Notes: a model not told the origin generated them from the letters alone. Positions 45,098 through 54,868 are shown, numbered from the stretch's first letter. The stretch: DNA of 64,000 bases from Anaerolineaceae bacterium (GCA_016841445.1 JAENZD010000001.1:620001-684000); one strand, 5' to 3'. Numbers and translations are program-made.

Positions 45098-46324
45098 ATG
45101 TCCCATATATTAAAATTAAACCGTGATGATCCCGTCATTCATCTGAAGGCTTATGGGGGAGTTCAGATCTTTGGTCAAGCTCAATCAGAGGTTCACTGTG
45201 AGATTGATGCACCTCAATTAGCGACATTGGTTGAAGAAAACGGTCATGTGTATGTCACGATCAATTCTTCTTGCAAGTTGATCGTCCCTGAAAATGCTTC
45301 GATACAAATTGAGAAGGGGATGGGGTCGGTCAAAATATCAAGTATCAAAGGTGATATCAGCATTGAGAAGGTTCTGGGCAACCTGGTTCTTTCTGATATT
45401 GGTGCTGCTTCTATTGAAAAGGTTGGTGGGAACTTTTCTGTGCGAAAGTCCTTTGGTTCTGTCCAGGTAGAGAAAGTTGCTGGATCCCTGGTCGTGGAAG
45501 ATGTTGCCTCTTTTGCAGTAGAAAAAACAGGCGGCAACTGCCGGGTGAAAGAACTTCACGGTGATTTTCACTTGTCGAAAGCCGGTGGGCGGTTTTTAGG
45601 TCAAGGTATCGAGGGGTTCTCCTCGGTTGAAAAAGTTGGTGGTTCTTTTATTGCCCGTAATGTCCGCTTGTCCGCAGATCTGCGTGTAGGCGGCAATATA
45701 GAACTCAACGAAGTGAGTTTCGAATCTGATATCAGCCTTAAGGCTGGCGGAGATATTGAAATTGGTTTGAGTGATGGAATGATCGATGCAGTCTTTGAGA
45801 TCAACGCAGGCGGCAGCGATATCCGGATTAAAGTTCAGGGAGAAGACCTGAGGATCGACGATTATTCTTACGAGTATAAACTTGGTGAAGGGACGAGATC
45901 GATAGAGCTTGCCGCAGGAGGGGATGTGTTGATCACGGACGAACCTCGGGCTGATGAAGATGTTGTAGGTGACTTATCAGGGCAATTCAATTTCGAGGAA
46001 TCTGCTTTTAGTGAGATGATCCAGGACCGAGTAGAAACTGCAACGCGCCGTGCAGAAGCAAAGATAAAATCTGCCCAGATCCGGCTGGAAAAAATGCAGG
46101 AAGAACTGGAACATAAGGGTGGGTTTAAATTGGATGTAGATTTTGGTGATGAGCTGAGCCATGTTCCTTCAGTTCCCCATGTTCGTCCGCCCTCACCGGT
46201 TACCCGGCCCGTTGGGAAAAAGGGTGCTTCAGATGAGGAACGATTGATGATCCTAAAAATGCTGCAAGATAAAAGGATCACTGTTGATGAAGCAGAAACA
46301 TTGTTCAAAGCCTTAGAAGATTGA
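45098..46324 (+). CDS. Beta-repeat (DUF4097-like) protein with SHOCT-like tail
   Basis: 408 residues, no signal peptide. Residues about 60-280 consist of short repeats of the type xIEKVGGNFxV / VEKVAGSLVV (about 20 residues each), as in the DUF4097 family of beta-solenoids. Residues 315-345 form a helix rich in Arg/Glu. The tail (about 375-408) reads DEERLMILKMLQDKRITVDEAETLFKAL, a SHOCT-like helical hairpin. The following gene starts with a similar hairpin, so the pair may assemble through these ends. AAGGTAG precedes the ATG. Confidence 0.8.
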   Translation: MSHILKLNRDDPVIHLKAYGGVQIFGQAQSEVHCEIDAPQLATLVEENGHVYVTINSSCKLIVPENASIQIEKGMGSVKISSIKGDISIEKVLGNLVLSDIGAASIEKVGGNFSVRKSFGSVQVEKVAGSLVVEDVASFAVEKTGGNCRVKELHGDFHLSKAGGRFLGQGIEGFSSVEKVGGSFIARNVRLSADLRVGGNIELNEVSFESDISLKAGGDIEIGLSDGMIDAVFEINAGGSDIRIKVQGEDLRIDDYSYEYKLGEGTRSIELAAGGDVLITDEPRADEDVVGDLSGQFNFEESAFSEMIQDRVETATRRAEAKIKSAQIRLEKMQEELEHKGGFKLDVDFGDELSHVPSVPHVRPPSPVTRPVGKKGASDEERLMILKMLQDKRITVDEAETLFKALED

Positions 46325-46332
46325 GGTGTGTA

Positions 46333-46983
46333 ATGTCTGGTGATGCAGAGCGTAAAATTTTAGATATGGTCGAACAGGGGCAAATTACTGCGGAAGAAGG
46401 GCTGCGGTTGATGACCGCAATGGGTGGGAGTGGTCAATCTTCCGAAAACCCAGAGATGTTCAATGAGTTCATTGCAGAAACGGTTCATGTTGGCCCTGAA
46501 GATGTCATGGAAAAATCTCATCCATCAATTCCTGAAGAAGAAATGCAGCGAATGAAACGTCTGAAGCGCTGGTGGGTACTTCCTTTTGGGATCGGACTGC
46601 TGATCACGACCCTGGGTGCCATCTGGATGTACATGGGTTACACCGCAAAAGGGTTTGGCTTTGGATTCTGGTTGTCCTGGATCCCATTTTTATTAGGGAT
46701 TGCGATTGCTGCTGTCAGTTTCCAAACCAATAATAGCGTATGGCTACATGTGCGAATCAAACAAAAGCCGGGTGAATCCCCTCAGAGGATCAACATCAGT
46801 TTACCTCTACCGCTTTCATTAACCCGCTGGTTTTTCTCAGCCTTTGGAAATAGGATTCCCGGGCTTCGGGATCAACCTGTTGAGGAATATTCTGAGATCC
46901 TGAATAACCTCTCACCAGAGGAACCATTTTATGTGCATGTTGATGAGGATGATGGGGAAGAGGTCGAAGTCTTCATCGGGTAA
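46333..46983 (+). CDS. Membrane protein with N-terminal SHOCT-like hairpin
   Basis: 216 residues from the ATG at 46333 (GAGGTG upstream). ILDMVEQGQITAEEGLRLMTAM at residues 7-28 matches the C-terminal hairpin of the preceding protein. Two transmembrane helices follow (about 80-103 and 110-132). The C-terminal 80 residues are soluble and acidic (HVDEDDGEEVEVFIG). Function unknown; co-transcribed with 45098-46324 and closed by a terminator. Confidence 0.8.
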   Translation: MSGDAERKILDMVEQGQITAEEGLRLMTAMGGSGQSSENPEMFNEFIAETVHVGPEDVMEKSHPSIPEEEMQRMKRLKRWWVLPFGIGLLITTLGAIWMYMGYTAKGFGFGFWLSWIPFLLGIAIAAVSFQTNNSVWLHVRIKQKPGESPQRINISLPLPLSLTRWFFSAFGNRIPGLRDQPVEEYSEILNNLSPEEPFYVHVDEDDGEEVEVFIG

Positions 46984-47004
46984 TCTTTGTTTTAAATAAG
47001 TATG

Positions 47005-47036
47005 ACACCGGCCTAAAAATCAGGCTGGTGTTTTTT
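47005..47036 (+). terminator. Rho-independent terminator after 46983
   Basis: Stem ACACCGGCCT/AGGCTGGTGT (one G-T pair), seven-base loop AAAAATC, then six T. The A/T content on the left arm side also allows some function for the convergent gene ending at 47044. Confidence 0.85.
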
Positions 47037-47043
47037 ATTGATT

Positions 47044-48525
47044 TTATTGGTTGTTAAAGAAATTATAGACTGCCCGGCTGATGTCTGAATAGAGAGTATT
47101 AACAGGGTCAAACACAGCCTGTACCGGGTCGTGCATAAAAATAGAAAGTATATAATCCCCGCCCGTTGTGTAAACAATGGCGACATCTCCAAATGTGTGG
47201 ATATAACCATCATTTTCAATTGCCCATCCGTGCTTATGGGCTACAGTTGTACCAGAAGGTACCCCAGCCTGGATCAGAACCGCAATTTGGTTACGAGCCA
47301 TATAGGTGATCATCAGCCTGCATTCATCCTGAGTGATCTCACCAGGAAATGCAGCAATCAAAGCCCCTCCATTTTCCTCGGCGCAGGTGTAAATATCTTC
47401 CATCAGCATCCCCATGTCGGCAGGGGTTGTTTGATTATAAATATCAGGATCAGTATCAATATCCTCACGTTGGTTTGCGGTTGTGCCATAGCGCTGCAAG
47501 AGGGGTGCTCCTACATAAAAGTGTCCTGCCCAGAATGTGTTTAAAAAACCAAGACGCTGTAAGTCCTCCGTCACAACCATGGGCGCAAGGTTCTCATCAA
47601 TCACTTGCATGGCTAAATCATCAGTGCTGGTATTCTCGGATTGCTCAATCATCTCTTCTATTAAATCCAGGTATTCTGGGGGCCATGGATCTTCAAGAAA
47701 ACGGAAGGCTGTCACCATCAGGGGGATCTTTACGGTACTCCATGAAGAGAATGCGATATTTGGTGTTAGATCGCCAACCTCTGGTTGGTAGGCGAAGTGA
47801 AGGTTTCGGTTAGCACCCATATCCTGCATGTAAATTTCCACAATACCATCAAAACTTGAGGAATCAACGATCTGTTTTAACAATATTTCAAGGTCTGAGA
47901 CGGATGGTCGTGTAATGGCAGATTGACCTAATGATAATGTTATCGAACGGTTTCTGGCTGAGGTCAAAGCGTCAATGACTTGCAAGGTTGCCCGATCAAT
48001 GTCTAAGGTAGTGCCTGGAATGCCGGCTTGAAATTCAGTTGTACCAGGGATTGGCAAGGGAGGTGTTGCGGGAGTATCATAGCGAGGTGCAATTTCAACC
48101 TGTAGATATTCCCGAATACGTGCTTCATCATAATCAGCATTGAGGGGGATATTGATCTCATCAATATTCCGACCCCAAAGGAAATTCCAAAATCCCTGCC
48201 AAAAAGGCTCAGAGACACGCTGGTTATCGGCAACTGCTAGCATGCTTTCGACTTGAGGATCGAACCCGAGAACAGCAGGTCGGACCTGGATCAGACTCCC
48301 ATCGTAATTGATCTCGATCGGGGAGCGGTACACCGAATAGATGCGTTCTGCTGCGGTTTCATAGTTCAAACCACCGATGGGGACACCTCCTACCTGCAGT
48401 CCAAGGGGAAAACTATTCCGAATCCGGCTGTAGCTCACCAACTGGATGGTTGTGAGCAGGATGGTTAATAATATAAATATGATGGCAATCCATCTGAAGA
48501 GGGGAAAACTACGTCGCCGCATCAA
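47044..48525 (-). CDS. Membrane-anchored class A beta-lactamase-like serine hydrolase
   Basis: 493 residues with one N-terminal signal anchor (about 10-31). Residues 42-200 resemble the VanW-associated peptidoglycan-binding domain (LGLQVGGVPIGGLNYETAAERI). Residues 225-493 look like a class A beta-lactamase/PBP domain: STVK (263-266) as SxxK, SEN (296-298) as SxN, and HKHGW near 424 in the KTG position (KHG). The family includes both true lactamases and cell-wall transpeptidase-like enzymes. With a peptidoglycan-binding module attached, a wall-remodelling role is at least as likely as antibiotic resistance. Confidence 0.8.
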   Translation of the reverse strand: MMRRRSFPLFRWIAIIFILLTILLTTIQLVSYSRIRNSFPLGLQVGGVPIGGLNYETAAERIYSVYRSPIEINYDGSLIQVRPAVLGFDPQVESMLAVADNQRVSEPFWQGFWNFLWGRNIDEINIPLNADYDEARIREYLQVEIAPRYDTPATPPLPIPGTTEFQAGIPGTTLDIDRATLQVIDALTSARNRSITLSLGQSAITRPSVSDLEILLKQIVDSSSFDGIVEIYMQDMGANRNLHFAYQPEVGDLTPNIAFSSWSTVKIPLMVTAFRFLEDPWPPEYLDLIEEMIEQSENTSTDDLAMQVIDENLAPMVVTEDLQRLGFLNTFWAGHFYVGAPLLQRYGTTANQREDIDTDPDIYNQTTPADMGMLMEDIYTCAEENGGALIAAFPGEITQDECRLMITYMARNQIAVLIQAGVPSGTTVAHKHGWAIENDGYIHTFGDVAIVYTTGGDYILSIFMHDPVQAVFDPVNTLYSDISRAVYNFFNNQ

Positions 48526-48733
48526 TCTTATCCATAATTGTCATTGCGCATTATCATGCCATTAAAAGAAGAACTTGTCAACGAAAGGCAACCTGGCAAT
48601 AAGAAAATATTTTGAAATTTACATTAGGTTGATCGTCCATCACGTTATTGGTTGACGTTCCTTGTTTGACAGCACTATCTCGAAGGGATATACTTTCAAG
48701 GCGTAATTATAGAAATACTTGGTGGAGGTTTTC

Positions 48734-49804
48734 GTGAAAACTGCTTTGATCACAGGCATTACCGGGCAGGACGGTTCCTACCTGGCTGAACTGCTTTTAC
48801 ATAAAGGTTATGAAGTACATGGGCTAATTCGTCGTGCCAGTACGTTTAATACCCGCCGGCTTGATCACATCTACCGTGACCCGCATGGCAATGGCGGAAA
48901 GGTTAAACTGTATTTGCACTATGGTGATGTCACTGCGGGTGATACCCTGCTAGACGTACTTTACAACGTCAAACCAGATGAGGTTTATCACCTGGCTGCA
49001 CAAAGCCATGTACGGGTCAGTTTCGATATGCCCGAATATACCGGGGACGTGACAGGTCTGGGGACGACGCGCATTCTGGAAGCAATACGCAAAGCAGGTA
49101 TGAAGTCCCGTTTCTACCAGGCATCATCCAGCGAACTATTTGGGGATTCGAAACCTCCTCAGAACGAAACCACAGCTTTTCATCCTCGAAGTCCCTATGC
49201 TGCTGCCAAGCTCTACGCCTACTGGATGGCACACAACTACCGTGAAGGTTATGGTTTGTTTGCTGTGAATGGTATTCTTTTCAACCATGAATCGCCCAGG
49301 CGCGGCGAAACCTTTGTGACCCGCAAGATCACCCAGGCTTTAGCAAACATCATGGCTGGCAAACAAAAACATCTATACCTGGGAAATCTTGAAGCACGCC
49401 GTGATTGGGGTTATGCGCCTGAATATGTGGAAATTATGCACCTCTTGCTACAGCAGGAAAAACCTGATGATTATGTGGTTGGCACAGGCGAAGCGCACAA
49501 GATCAGTGAGTTCCTGGATGAGGCATTTGGTTATGTCAATATGGATTGGCATGACTATGTGCGGATTGATCCACGTTATTATCGCCCAACCGAGGTTGAT
49601 TACCTGGAAGCAGATATCTCCAAAGCGAAGAAAAAGCTGGGTTGGGAACCCAAGGTAAAATTTCATGAATTGGTCAGAATCATGGTGGATGCTGATTTGG
49701 AATTAATGGGTTTGGATACCCCTGGCAATGGCAAGAAGATCATTGATGAGAAATTCTCCAATTGGCACTGCTGGAACGACCAGGTGTGCTCGATGGGGCG
49801 TTGA
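48734..49804 (+). CDS. gmd: GDP-mannose 4,6-dehydratase
   Basis: 356 residues from the GTG at 48734, where GGAGG is six bases upstream; the frame stays open to 48719. A short-chain dehydrogenase-type enzyme making GDP-4-keto-6-deoxymannose for fucose/rhamnose-type surface sugars. NAD-binding [14 protein letters not shown], catalytic SSSELFG and [10 protein letters not shown] (Tyr-x3-Lys), and the GDP-mannose loops [16 protein letters not shown] and [11 protein letters not shown] are all present. No fcl or rmd gene is next to it. The next gene is valS. Confidence 0.95.
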   Translation: MKTALITGITGQDGSYLAELLLHKGYEVHGLIRRASTFNTRRLDHIYRDPHGNGGKVKLYLHYGDVTAGDTLLDVLYNVKPDEVYHLAAQSHVRVSFDMPEYTGDVTGLGTTRILEAIRKAGMKSRFYQASSSELFGDSKPPQNETTAFHPRSPYAAAKLYAYWMAHNYREGYGLFAVNGILFNHESPRRGETFVTRKITQALANIMAGKQKHLYLGNLEARRDWGYAPEYVEIMHLLLQQEKPDDYVVGTGEAHKISEFLDEAFGYVNMDWHDYVRIDPRYYRPTEVDYLEADISKAKKKLGWEPKVKFHELVRIMVDADLELMGLDTPGNGKKIIDEKFSNWHCWNDQVCSMGR

Positions 49805-49838
49805 TTTTCTTAAAATCTGAGAAATAGCTTTGATAATT

Positions 49839-49870
49839 ACGGGTTCCATGATGGAGCCCGTATTTTATTT
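49839..49870 (+). terminator. Terminator of gmd
   Basis: Stem ACGGGTTCCA/TGGAGCCCGT (one G-T pair) with a short loop and a T-rich tail (TATTTTATTT), 35 bases after the gmd stop. Confidence 0.8.
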
Positions 49871-49906
49871 TAATAAGTTTACTATCTGGTTCGACTGATC
49901 AGATGG

Positions 49907-49935
49907 TTGTATATATCAGCGATCTTGGCTATAAT
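49907..49935 (+). promoter_or_regulatory. Promoter of valS
   Basis: TTGTAT (49907-49912), 17-base spacer, consensus TATAAT (49930-49935). It lies just before the T-box leader. Confidence 0.6.
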
Positions 49936-49959
49936 TTATTTATATTGAAAATCTGCGGA

Positions 49960-50202
49960 ATAGTAACGCATCACCATCTGAAAGAGAAGGAACGCCCCAG
50001 GCTGAGAGCGACCACAGAATTGGTGAGATGTGAAGTCGCCGCAGGGAATTGCTGAAGAAAACCCTCTGGGTGATTAGAACAGCACGGGTGCGCCCGTTAG
50101 CGCGTGACCGGATGATGGTCCGGCTGAGAGCGCTGCTAAATGCAGCGAAATGAGGTGGTACCGCGGAAGAATGCCCTTTCGTCCTCTGGATGGAAGGGTT
50201 TT
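49960..50202 (+). promoter_or_regulatory. T-box leader (tRNA-Val sensing) of valS
   Basis: The invariant T-box word GAGGTGGTACCGCGG sits at 50152-50166. It is followed by a terminator stem (CCCTT...TCC/GGA...AAGGG, about 50174-50198) with a T run. Stem I carries GGCTGAGAGCG and the segment GTGAAGTCGCC, where GTC (50035-50037), a valine codon, is the likely specifier. Uncharged tRNA-Val should stabilise the antiterminator and allow valS to be read. Confidence 0.9.
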
Positions 50203-50232
50203 TAATTTTAACGAAAGAGAAGGATGAAAAAA

Positions 50233-52923
50233 ATGGCAAAAGAGCTGGCTAAAACTTATGATTTCAACGAAACCGAAGGGCGTTTATACCAACAGTGGTG
50301 GGATGCAGGTTATTTTGAACCCTGGAACGATCCTAATAAATCTGATTTTGATCCCTCGGTTAAACCATTTGTGATCTCAATACCACCGGCGAACGTTACC
50401 GGCAGGCTGCACCTGGGGCATGCCATCTTTGTTTCACTGGAAGATTTAATGATCCGCTATCATCGCATGAAAGGTGAGCCGACGCTCTGGGTACCGGGTG
50501 TGGATCATGCTGGGATTGCTACCCAGCTCCAGGTTGAGAAAAAACTGATTGATGAAGGCACCAGTCGGATAGAAATAGGGCGGGAGGGGTTCCTTGAACG
50601 TGTTTGGGCATGGAAAGAAGAATACGGTGATATTATCACCCAGCAGATACGGCGCTTGGGGGCATCCTGCGATTGGACGCGCGAGCGCTTTACCCTGGAT
50701 GAAGGGCTTTCGAAAGCAGTGAGGGAAGCCTTTGTCTCGCTCTACGAGAAAGGCTGGATCTATCGAGGACCTCGCATGATCAACTGGTCACCCGGATTGC
50801 AAACCGCTGTTTCAGACCTGGAGGTCGAATACTCCCAGGAACAAGGAAAGTTGTATTACTTCAAATATTTGATCGTGGGCAGCGACGAATACATCCCGGT
50901 GGCCACCACACGTCCTGAGACCATCCTGGGTGATACTGCGGTAGCTGTGCACCCGGAAGACGAGCGATTTATTAACCTGATCGGAAAGAAAGCGGTGGTC
51001 CCAATGCTGGGACGGGAGATTCCTGTTATCGCTGATGATTATGTGGATCGGTCCTTTGGCACCGGTGCGTTAAAGATTACACCTGCTCATGACCCGAATG
51101 ATTATGATATTGGAATGCGCCATAACCTCAAGTTCATCAATGTGCTCAATAAGGATGCTACGATCAATGAGAAAGGAGGACCCTATGAAGGTATGGACCG
51201 ATTCGAATGCCGAAAGAAGTTGTGGGACGATATGAATGAATCGGGCTTGGTGATCTCAGAAGAGCCTTATATGATGAAGGTGCCGCGTTCTGAGCGAGGT
51301 GGCGAGATCATTGAACCGATGGTTTCTACCCAATGGTTTGTGGATATCCATAATATGGCAGAGGCTGCTTTAGAAGTTGTGCGTGATGGGCGGATTGAGA
51401 TTATTCCAGAGCGCTTCAAAAAGGTTTATTACAACTGGATGGAAAACATCCGGGATTGGTGCATCAGCCGTCAATTGTGGTGGGGGCACCGCATCCCAGT
51501 ATGGTACTGTGATGATTGCAGTGGTATGACGGTAGCTCGGGAGGATCCGGACCAATGCCAGCACTGCGGCAGCACCAACCTGCGTCAGGATCCGGATGTA
51601 TTGGATACATGGTTCTCTTCGGGACTTTGGCCATTTTCAACATTGGGATGGCCGGAACGAACACCTGACCTTGATTATTTCTATCCCACCTCAGTGATGG
51701 AAACAGGCTATGATATTTTGTTTTTCTGGGTCGCAAGAATGATCATGGATGGTTTGGAATTTACAGGACAAATGCCGTTCCATACGGTCTATTTGCATGG
51801 TCTGATCCGTGACGAAAATGGTCAGAAGATGAGCAAAACCAAGGGCAATGTCATTGATCCTTTAGAGGTGATGGATGATCTCGGGACAGATGCCCTGCGG
51901 TTCACCTTGCTGGTGGGGTCCACACCGGGGAATGATACTAATCTTTCGGTTAAGAAGGTGGAGGCAAATCGAAATTTTGCCAATAAACTATGGAATGCCG
52001 GGCGTTTCATTATCCATAACCTGGGCCAGGTTTCCGCTGAACCCCAATCAGACCCTGAATGGACACTGGCCGATTCCTGGATCTGGGCACGCATGAAAGA
52101 TCTGCTCGCCACAGTCAACCGTTTATTTGAGAGTTTCCAATTTGGTGAAGCTGGACGCCAAATCCATGAATTCTTTTGGGCGGAATTTGCCGACTGGTAT
52201 ATCGAGATTGCCAAAGACCAGATTGCGGAAGGGGGCGACCGCGCCTTTTATACTGTTCAGACTTTGGCGCGTGTGTTTGATTCCTGCTTACGGTTACTGC
52301 ATCCCTTTACACCTTACGTTACCGAGGAGCTGTGGGGACATCTGAAGGCTGCCAGCCAGGAAACTTCAGATAAACTCGCGCCGGTCGACGGTTGGGAGGA
52401 AATGCTGATTGTTGCTAAATGGCCGGAACCGATGCCAATGGAAGGTTGGGAAGCTCAAGCTGTTGAAGACTTCTCCCTGGTTCAAGAGATGGTTCGATCG
52501 ATCCGCAATATCCGGGCTGAATATAAAGTGGAGATTGGTCATAAAATTGCCTGTGTGATCGCAGCAGGTGAGAAGCTGAATATGATCCAATCACAGCGAG
52601 GGGTGTTAAGCACCCTTGCAGGGATTGATCCTGATGCTCTAGTCATCCAGGAAGAAACTGTTGAAAACTCGGATGATCAAATTAACCTGGTGATCACACC
52701 GGTGGAGATTTCACTGCCTTTAGCTGGTTTGGTAGATTTGGAAGCGGAACGGGAACGGTTGGCAAAAGAATTGGTTGAGGCGGAATCACAAATCAGTCGC
52801 TTGGAAAAACTGCTTTCGAGCCCATTTGCGGAGAAAGCCCCGCCTGAGGTCGTGGCAAAGGAGCGCGAGCGATTGGAAAATTACAGGGAGACGGCGGCGA
52901 GAATAAGGGAACAGATTAAGTAG
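50233..52923 (+). CDS. valS: Valyl-tRNA synthetase
   Basis: 896 residues from the ATG at 50233, which is better spaced from GAGAAGG than the in-frame ATG at 50224. Class I synthetase: HIGH motif as HLGHA in NVTGRLHLGHA, KMSKS as KMSKTKGN. The editing domain between them has TTRPETILGDTAVAVHP. A zinc-knuckle region CDDCSGM/CQHCGS is present. The anticodon-binding helical domain and the C-terminal coiled coil (about 835-896) are complete. Controlled by the T-box just upstream. Confidence 0.97.
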   Translation: MAKELAKTYDFNETEGRLYQQWWDAGYFEPWNDPNKSDFDPSVKPFVISIPPANVTGRLHLGHAIFVSLEDLMIRYHRMKGEPTLWVPGVDHAGIATQLQVEKKLIDEGTSRIEIGREGFLERVWAWKEEYGDIITQQIRRLGASCDWTRERFTLDEGLSKAVREAFVSLYEKGWIYRGPRMINWSPGLQTAVSDLEVEYSQEQGKLYYFKYLIVGSDEYIPVATTRPETILGDTAVAVHPEDERFINLIGKKAVVPMLGREIPVIADDYVDRSFGTGALKITPAHDPNDYDIGMRHNLKFINVLNKDATINEKGGPYEGMDRFECRKKLWDDMNESGLVISEEPYMMKVPRSERGGEIIEPMVSTQWFVDIHNMAEAALEVVRDGRIEIIPERFKKVYYNWMENIRDWCISRQLWWGHRIPVWYCDDCSGMTVAREDPDQCQHCGSTNLRQDPDVLDTWFSSGLWPFSTLGWPERTPDLDYFYPTSVMETGYDILFFWVARMIMDGLEFTGQMPFHTVYLHGLIRDENGQKMSKTKGNVIDPLEVMDDLGTDALRFTLLVGSTPGNDTNLSVKKVEANRNFANKLWNAGRFIIHNLGQVSAEPQSDPEWTLADSWIWARMKDLLATVNRLFESFQFGEAGRQIHEFFWAEFADWYIEIAKDQIAEGGDRAFYTVQTLARVFDSCLRLLHPFTPYVTEELWGHLKAASQETSDKLAPVDGWEEMLIVAKWPEPMPMEGWEAQAVEDFSLVQEMVRSIRNIRAEYKVEIGHKIACVIAAGEKLNMIQSQRGVLSTLAGIDPDALVIQEETVENSDDQINLVITPVEISLPLAGLVDLEAERERLAKELVEAESQISRLEKLLSSPFAEKAPPEVVAKERERLENYRETAARIREQIK

Positions 52924-52944
52924 ATTTATAATGAACAATAATTT

Positions 52945-52970
52945 AGCCAGAGCAATATATTGCTCTGGCT
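52945..52970 (+). terminator. Hairpin after valS, probable terminator
   Basis: AGCCAGAGCAA/TTGCTCTGGCT is a perfect 11-bp stem with a four-base loop, 22 bases after the stop. The tail (TGTTCGTTTAA) has only a short T run, so termination may be imperfect. Confidence 0.6.
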
Positions 52971-53004
52971 TGTTCGTTTAATATGAATGTACTATGATGG
53001 TTCT

Positions 53005-53129
53005 TTAAGGTTTATGTAATGGAATGAGGGCTTTAGCCCGATAAACCTTATGGAAGAACGTAATCAGTCGGCCTGAAGGCCTCACTCCAGAGAATTCAAG
53101 TAGGGGTGGAGCTCCGTCTCCACCCTAAT
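53005..53129. repeat. Hairpin-rich convergent spacer
   Basis: TAAGGTTTAT...ATAAACCTTA encloses GGGCTTTAGCCC. It is followed by GGCCTGAAGGCC and the stem GGGGTGGAGCTCCGTCTCCACCC (53103-53125). The last may terminate the minus-strand gene ending at 53135. The style is like the branched repeats at 17.4 and 38.1 kb, but the sequence is different. Confidence 0.55.
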
Positions 53130-53134
53130 CAAAT

Positions 53135-54868
53135 CTAATCCAGTTTTTTAACCCGGTCATATTCATTCTGCATGATACGGCGGAGGATCGCTAGCGATGT
53201 GGCATAGGTTGAATCGACCCCGAAATAGGATAGGGTTCCTGCACCGAGGTTTTCACCTTTGGTCAGAGGTGTATCGGATGCATAATGCAGGATTCCAAAA
53301 TCAAATGGAAGCCCATACAAATTGACGATCTCATCGGATGGGTGGCGAGTGGGACGGAATAACTCTGAAACTCCCGAGAGGTAAGGCCCCGCTTCCATTT
53401 CAATATCGGTATAGCCTTCACGGTAGATCACTTCCATCACTCGAGCGTTCTGTAAGTAGGTCCCCAAAACCGAAACAGATTTCTGATTGTCTAACACTGT
53501 GCCGTAAACCAGGTAGGGGCTTACATCCCCAGCTGTGAAGCAGTTATTATACAAGAAGGTGTTGTGGGAATGCTCGTCATAGGTTACGTTTGGAATCATC
53601 ACATCCCCACGGCGGCCGTTGAGGGTGGCGGCTTTGCCCATAACATAAATACCCAGCATTGGGCAGGTGTGTTCTGCTATTTTGACCAGCAGGTTGTAGG
53701 CTGCCAATCCAAGGGGATAATCTATGTTTAGAATAAGGGCATCGCTGTCCTCAAGGAATGACCAATCGGTATGCTGCCCGGCAAATACCTCCGGTGTTAG
53801 TCGGGGGTCAATCGTTTCTGGGTTTAACTCAGAGAGGGCTATCACTTGTGCTTCGATATCAAAGGCATGCTCGGAGAGAATACGTTTAATGCCGTAATTT
53901 TTTTCATAGGCAGCCTGCCCGTTGACCAGGTCTTCTCCTTCCTTTGTAGCCTGGTACTTCTTGAGGATGTAATAGAGGAAGTTTTCAGGCCTGGAGGGGA
54001 CTTCTTCTTGGCTGATATCTTGCCATTCCTCCAGCAAAGTATTATCACCGGCTTGTTTGATGAAATCTGTTAATCTTTCTTTCTGTGTTAATGCAAAACC
54101 GGTCAACAAATTTGGAATGCTGTGGGTGTTGCTGGAAATGAAATAGACAGGCCGGTTTCGGATATCCGGATATTTATCCTGGATATTTTCCCACCAGAAA
54201 CGTGTTGCACGGCGGTATTCATTGATTGAGCCGCTGAGAAGTTGTATTTCGAGGTCAAGTTTTTGTTGACGGATCCGTAAGAGCATTGTTTTGAAATGAT
54301 CACCCCAAATCGTCCGTAAACGGCCTAGCTCCTCAGGGGAGATCCGGAGAATATCGGCTAGCGATTGTGTCTGGTTATTTTCCTTGGAGAACCGCTTCTC
54401 AAATTCTGCATCAGAAAGACTTTCCAGGGATTGGTGAAGCTTATTCCATTCAATTTGGTAGGCTGTCAGCATCGGGATCACATCATCGATATCTGATCGG
54501 GAGGCGATATAGCAAGCCAGCAGGCTTTCGCCATCATAAAAGCAGCGCCGGCGGCGAGCCCGGGCGGTGACCTCTTCCCAGATTTCAACAGTTGGATAGC
54601 CGGACTGCCTAAAAACAGTTGCGCTCTGCCCAAGGAGTACGGCTTTAACATCGGGCATACAATCAGGCAAGCGTAAATTGGCATAGATGAAGGAGGAGAT
54701 ATCAGGGGTATCCTGGCGAGCGAAGGGATGCAGAGAGGAATTCATGCTTGCATGGACTTCTTCAAGCGAGCGAATTCGAACGCGTGTTGTTGACCGCAGC
54801 AGGGAATAAATGGTTCGGATATACAGATCGATCTCTTCTGATGCACGGGTTGGGACGGAACGTTCCAT
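53135..54868 (-). CDS. Nucleoside-phosphorylase-like protein of unknown function
   Basis: 577 residues. The N-terminal 300 residues are helical and carry no motif that I know. The C-terminal part (about 375-577) looks like the phosphorylase/nucleosidase fold: LGIYVMGKAATLNGRRGDVMIPN (cf. the G-DVVIP loop) and TDIEMEAGPYLSG (cf. the ribose-binding M-E pair of the DMEAA motif). The phosphate-binding N-terminal motif of that family is not evident, so the activity is uncertain. Monocistronic, facing valS. Confidence 0.7.
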   Translation of the reverse strand: MERSVPTRASEEIDLYIRTIYSLLRSTTRVRIRSLEEVHASMNSSLHPFARQDTPDISSFIYANLRLPDCMPDVKAVLLGQSATVFRQSGYPTVEIWEEVTARARRRRCFYDGESLLACYIASRSDIDDVIPMLTAYQIEWNKLHQSLESLSDAEFEKRFSKENNQTQSLADILRISPEELGRLRTIWGDHFKTMLLRIRQQKLDLEIQLLSGSINEYRRATRFWWENIQDKYPDIRNRPVYFISSNTHSIPNLLTGFALTQKERLTDFIKQAGDNTLLEEWQDISQEEVPSRPENFLYYILKKYQATKEGEDLVNGQAAYEKNYGIKRILSEHAFDIEAQVIALSELNPETIDPRLTPEVFAGQHTDWSFLEDSDALILNIDYPLGLAAYNLLVKIAEHTCPMLGIYVMGKAATLNGRRGDVMIPNVTYDEHSHNTFLYNNCFTAGDVSPYLVYGTVLDNQKSVSVLGTYLQNARVMEVIYREGYTDIEMEAGPYLSGVSELFRPTRHPSDEIVNLYGLPFDFGILHYASDTPLTKGENLGAGTLSYFGVDSTYATSLAILRRIMQNEYDRVKKLD

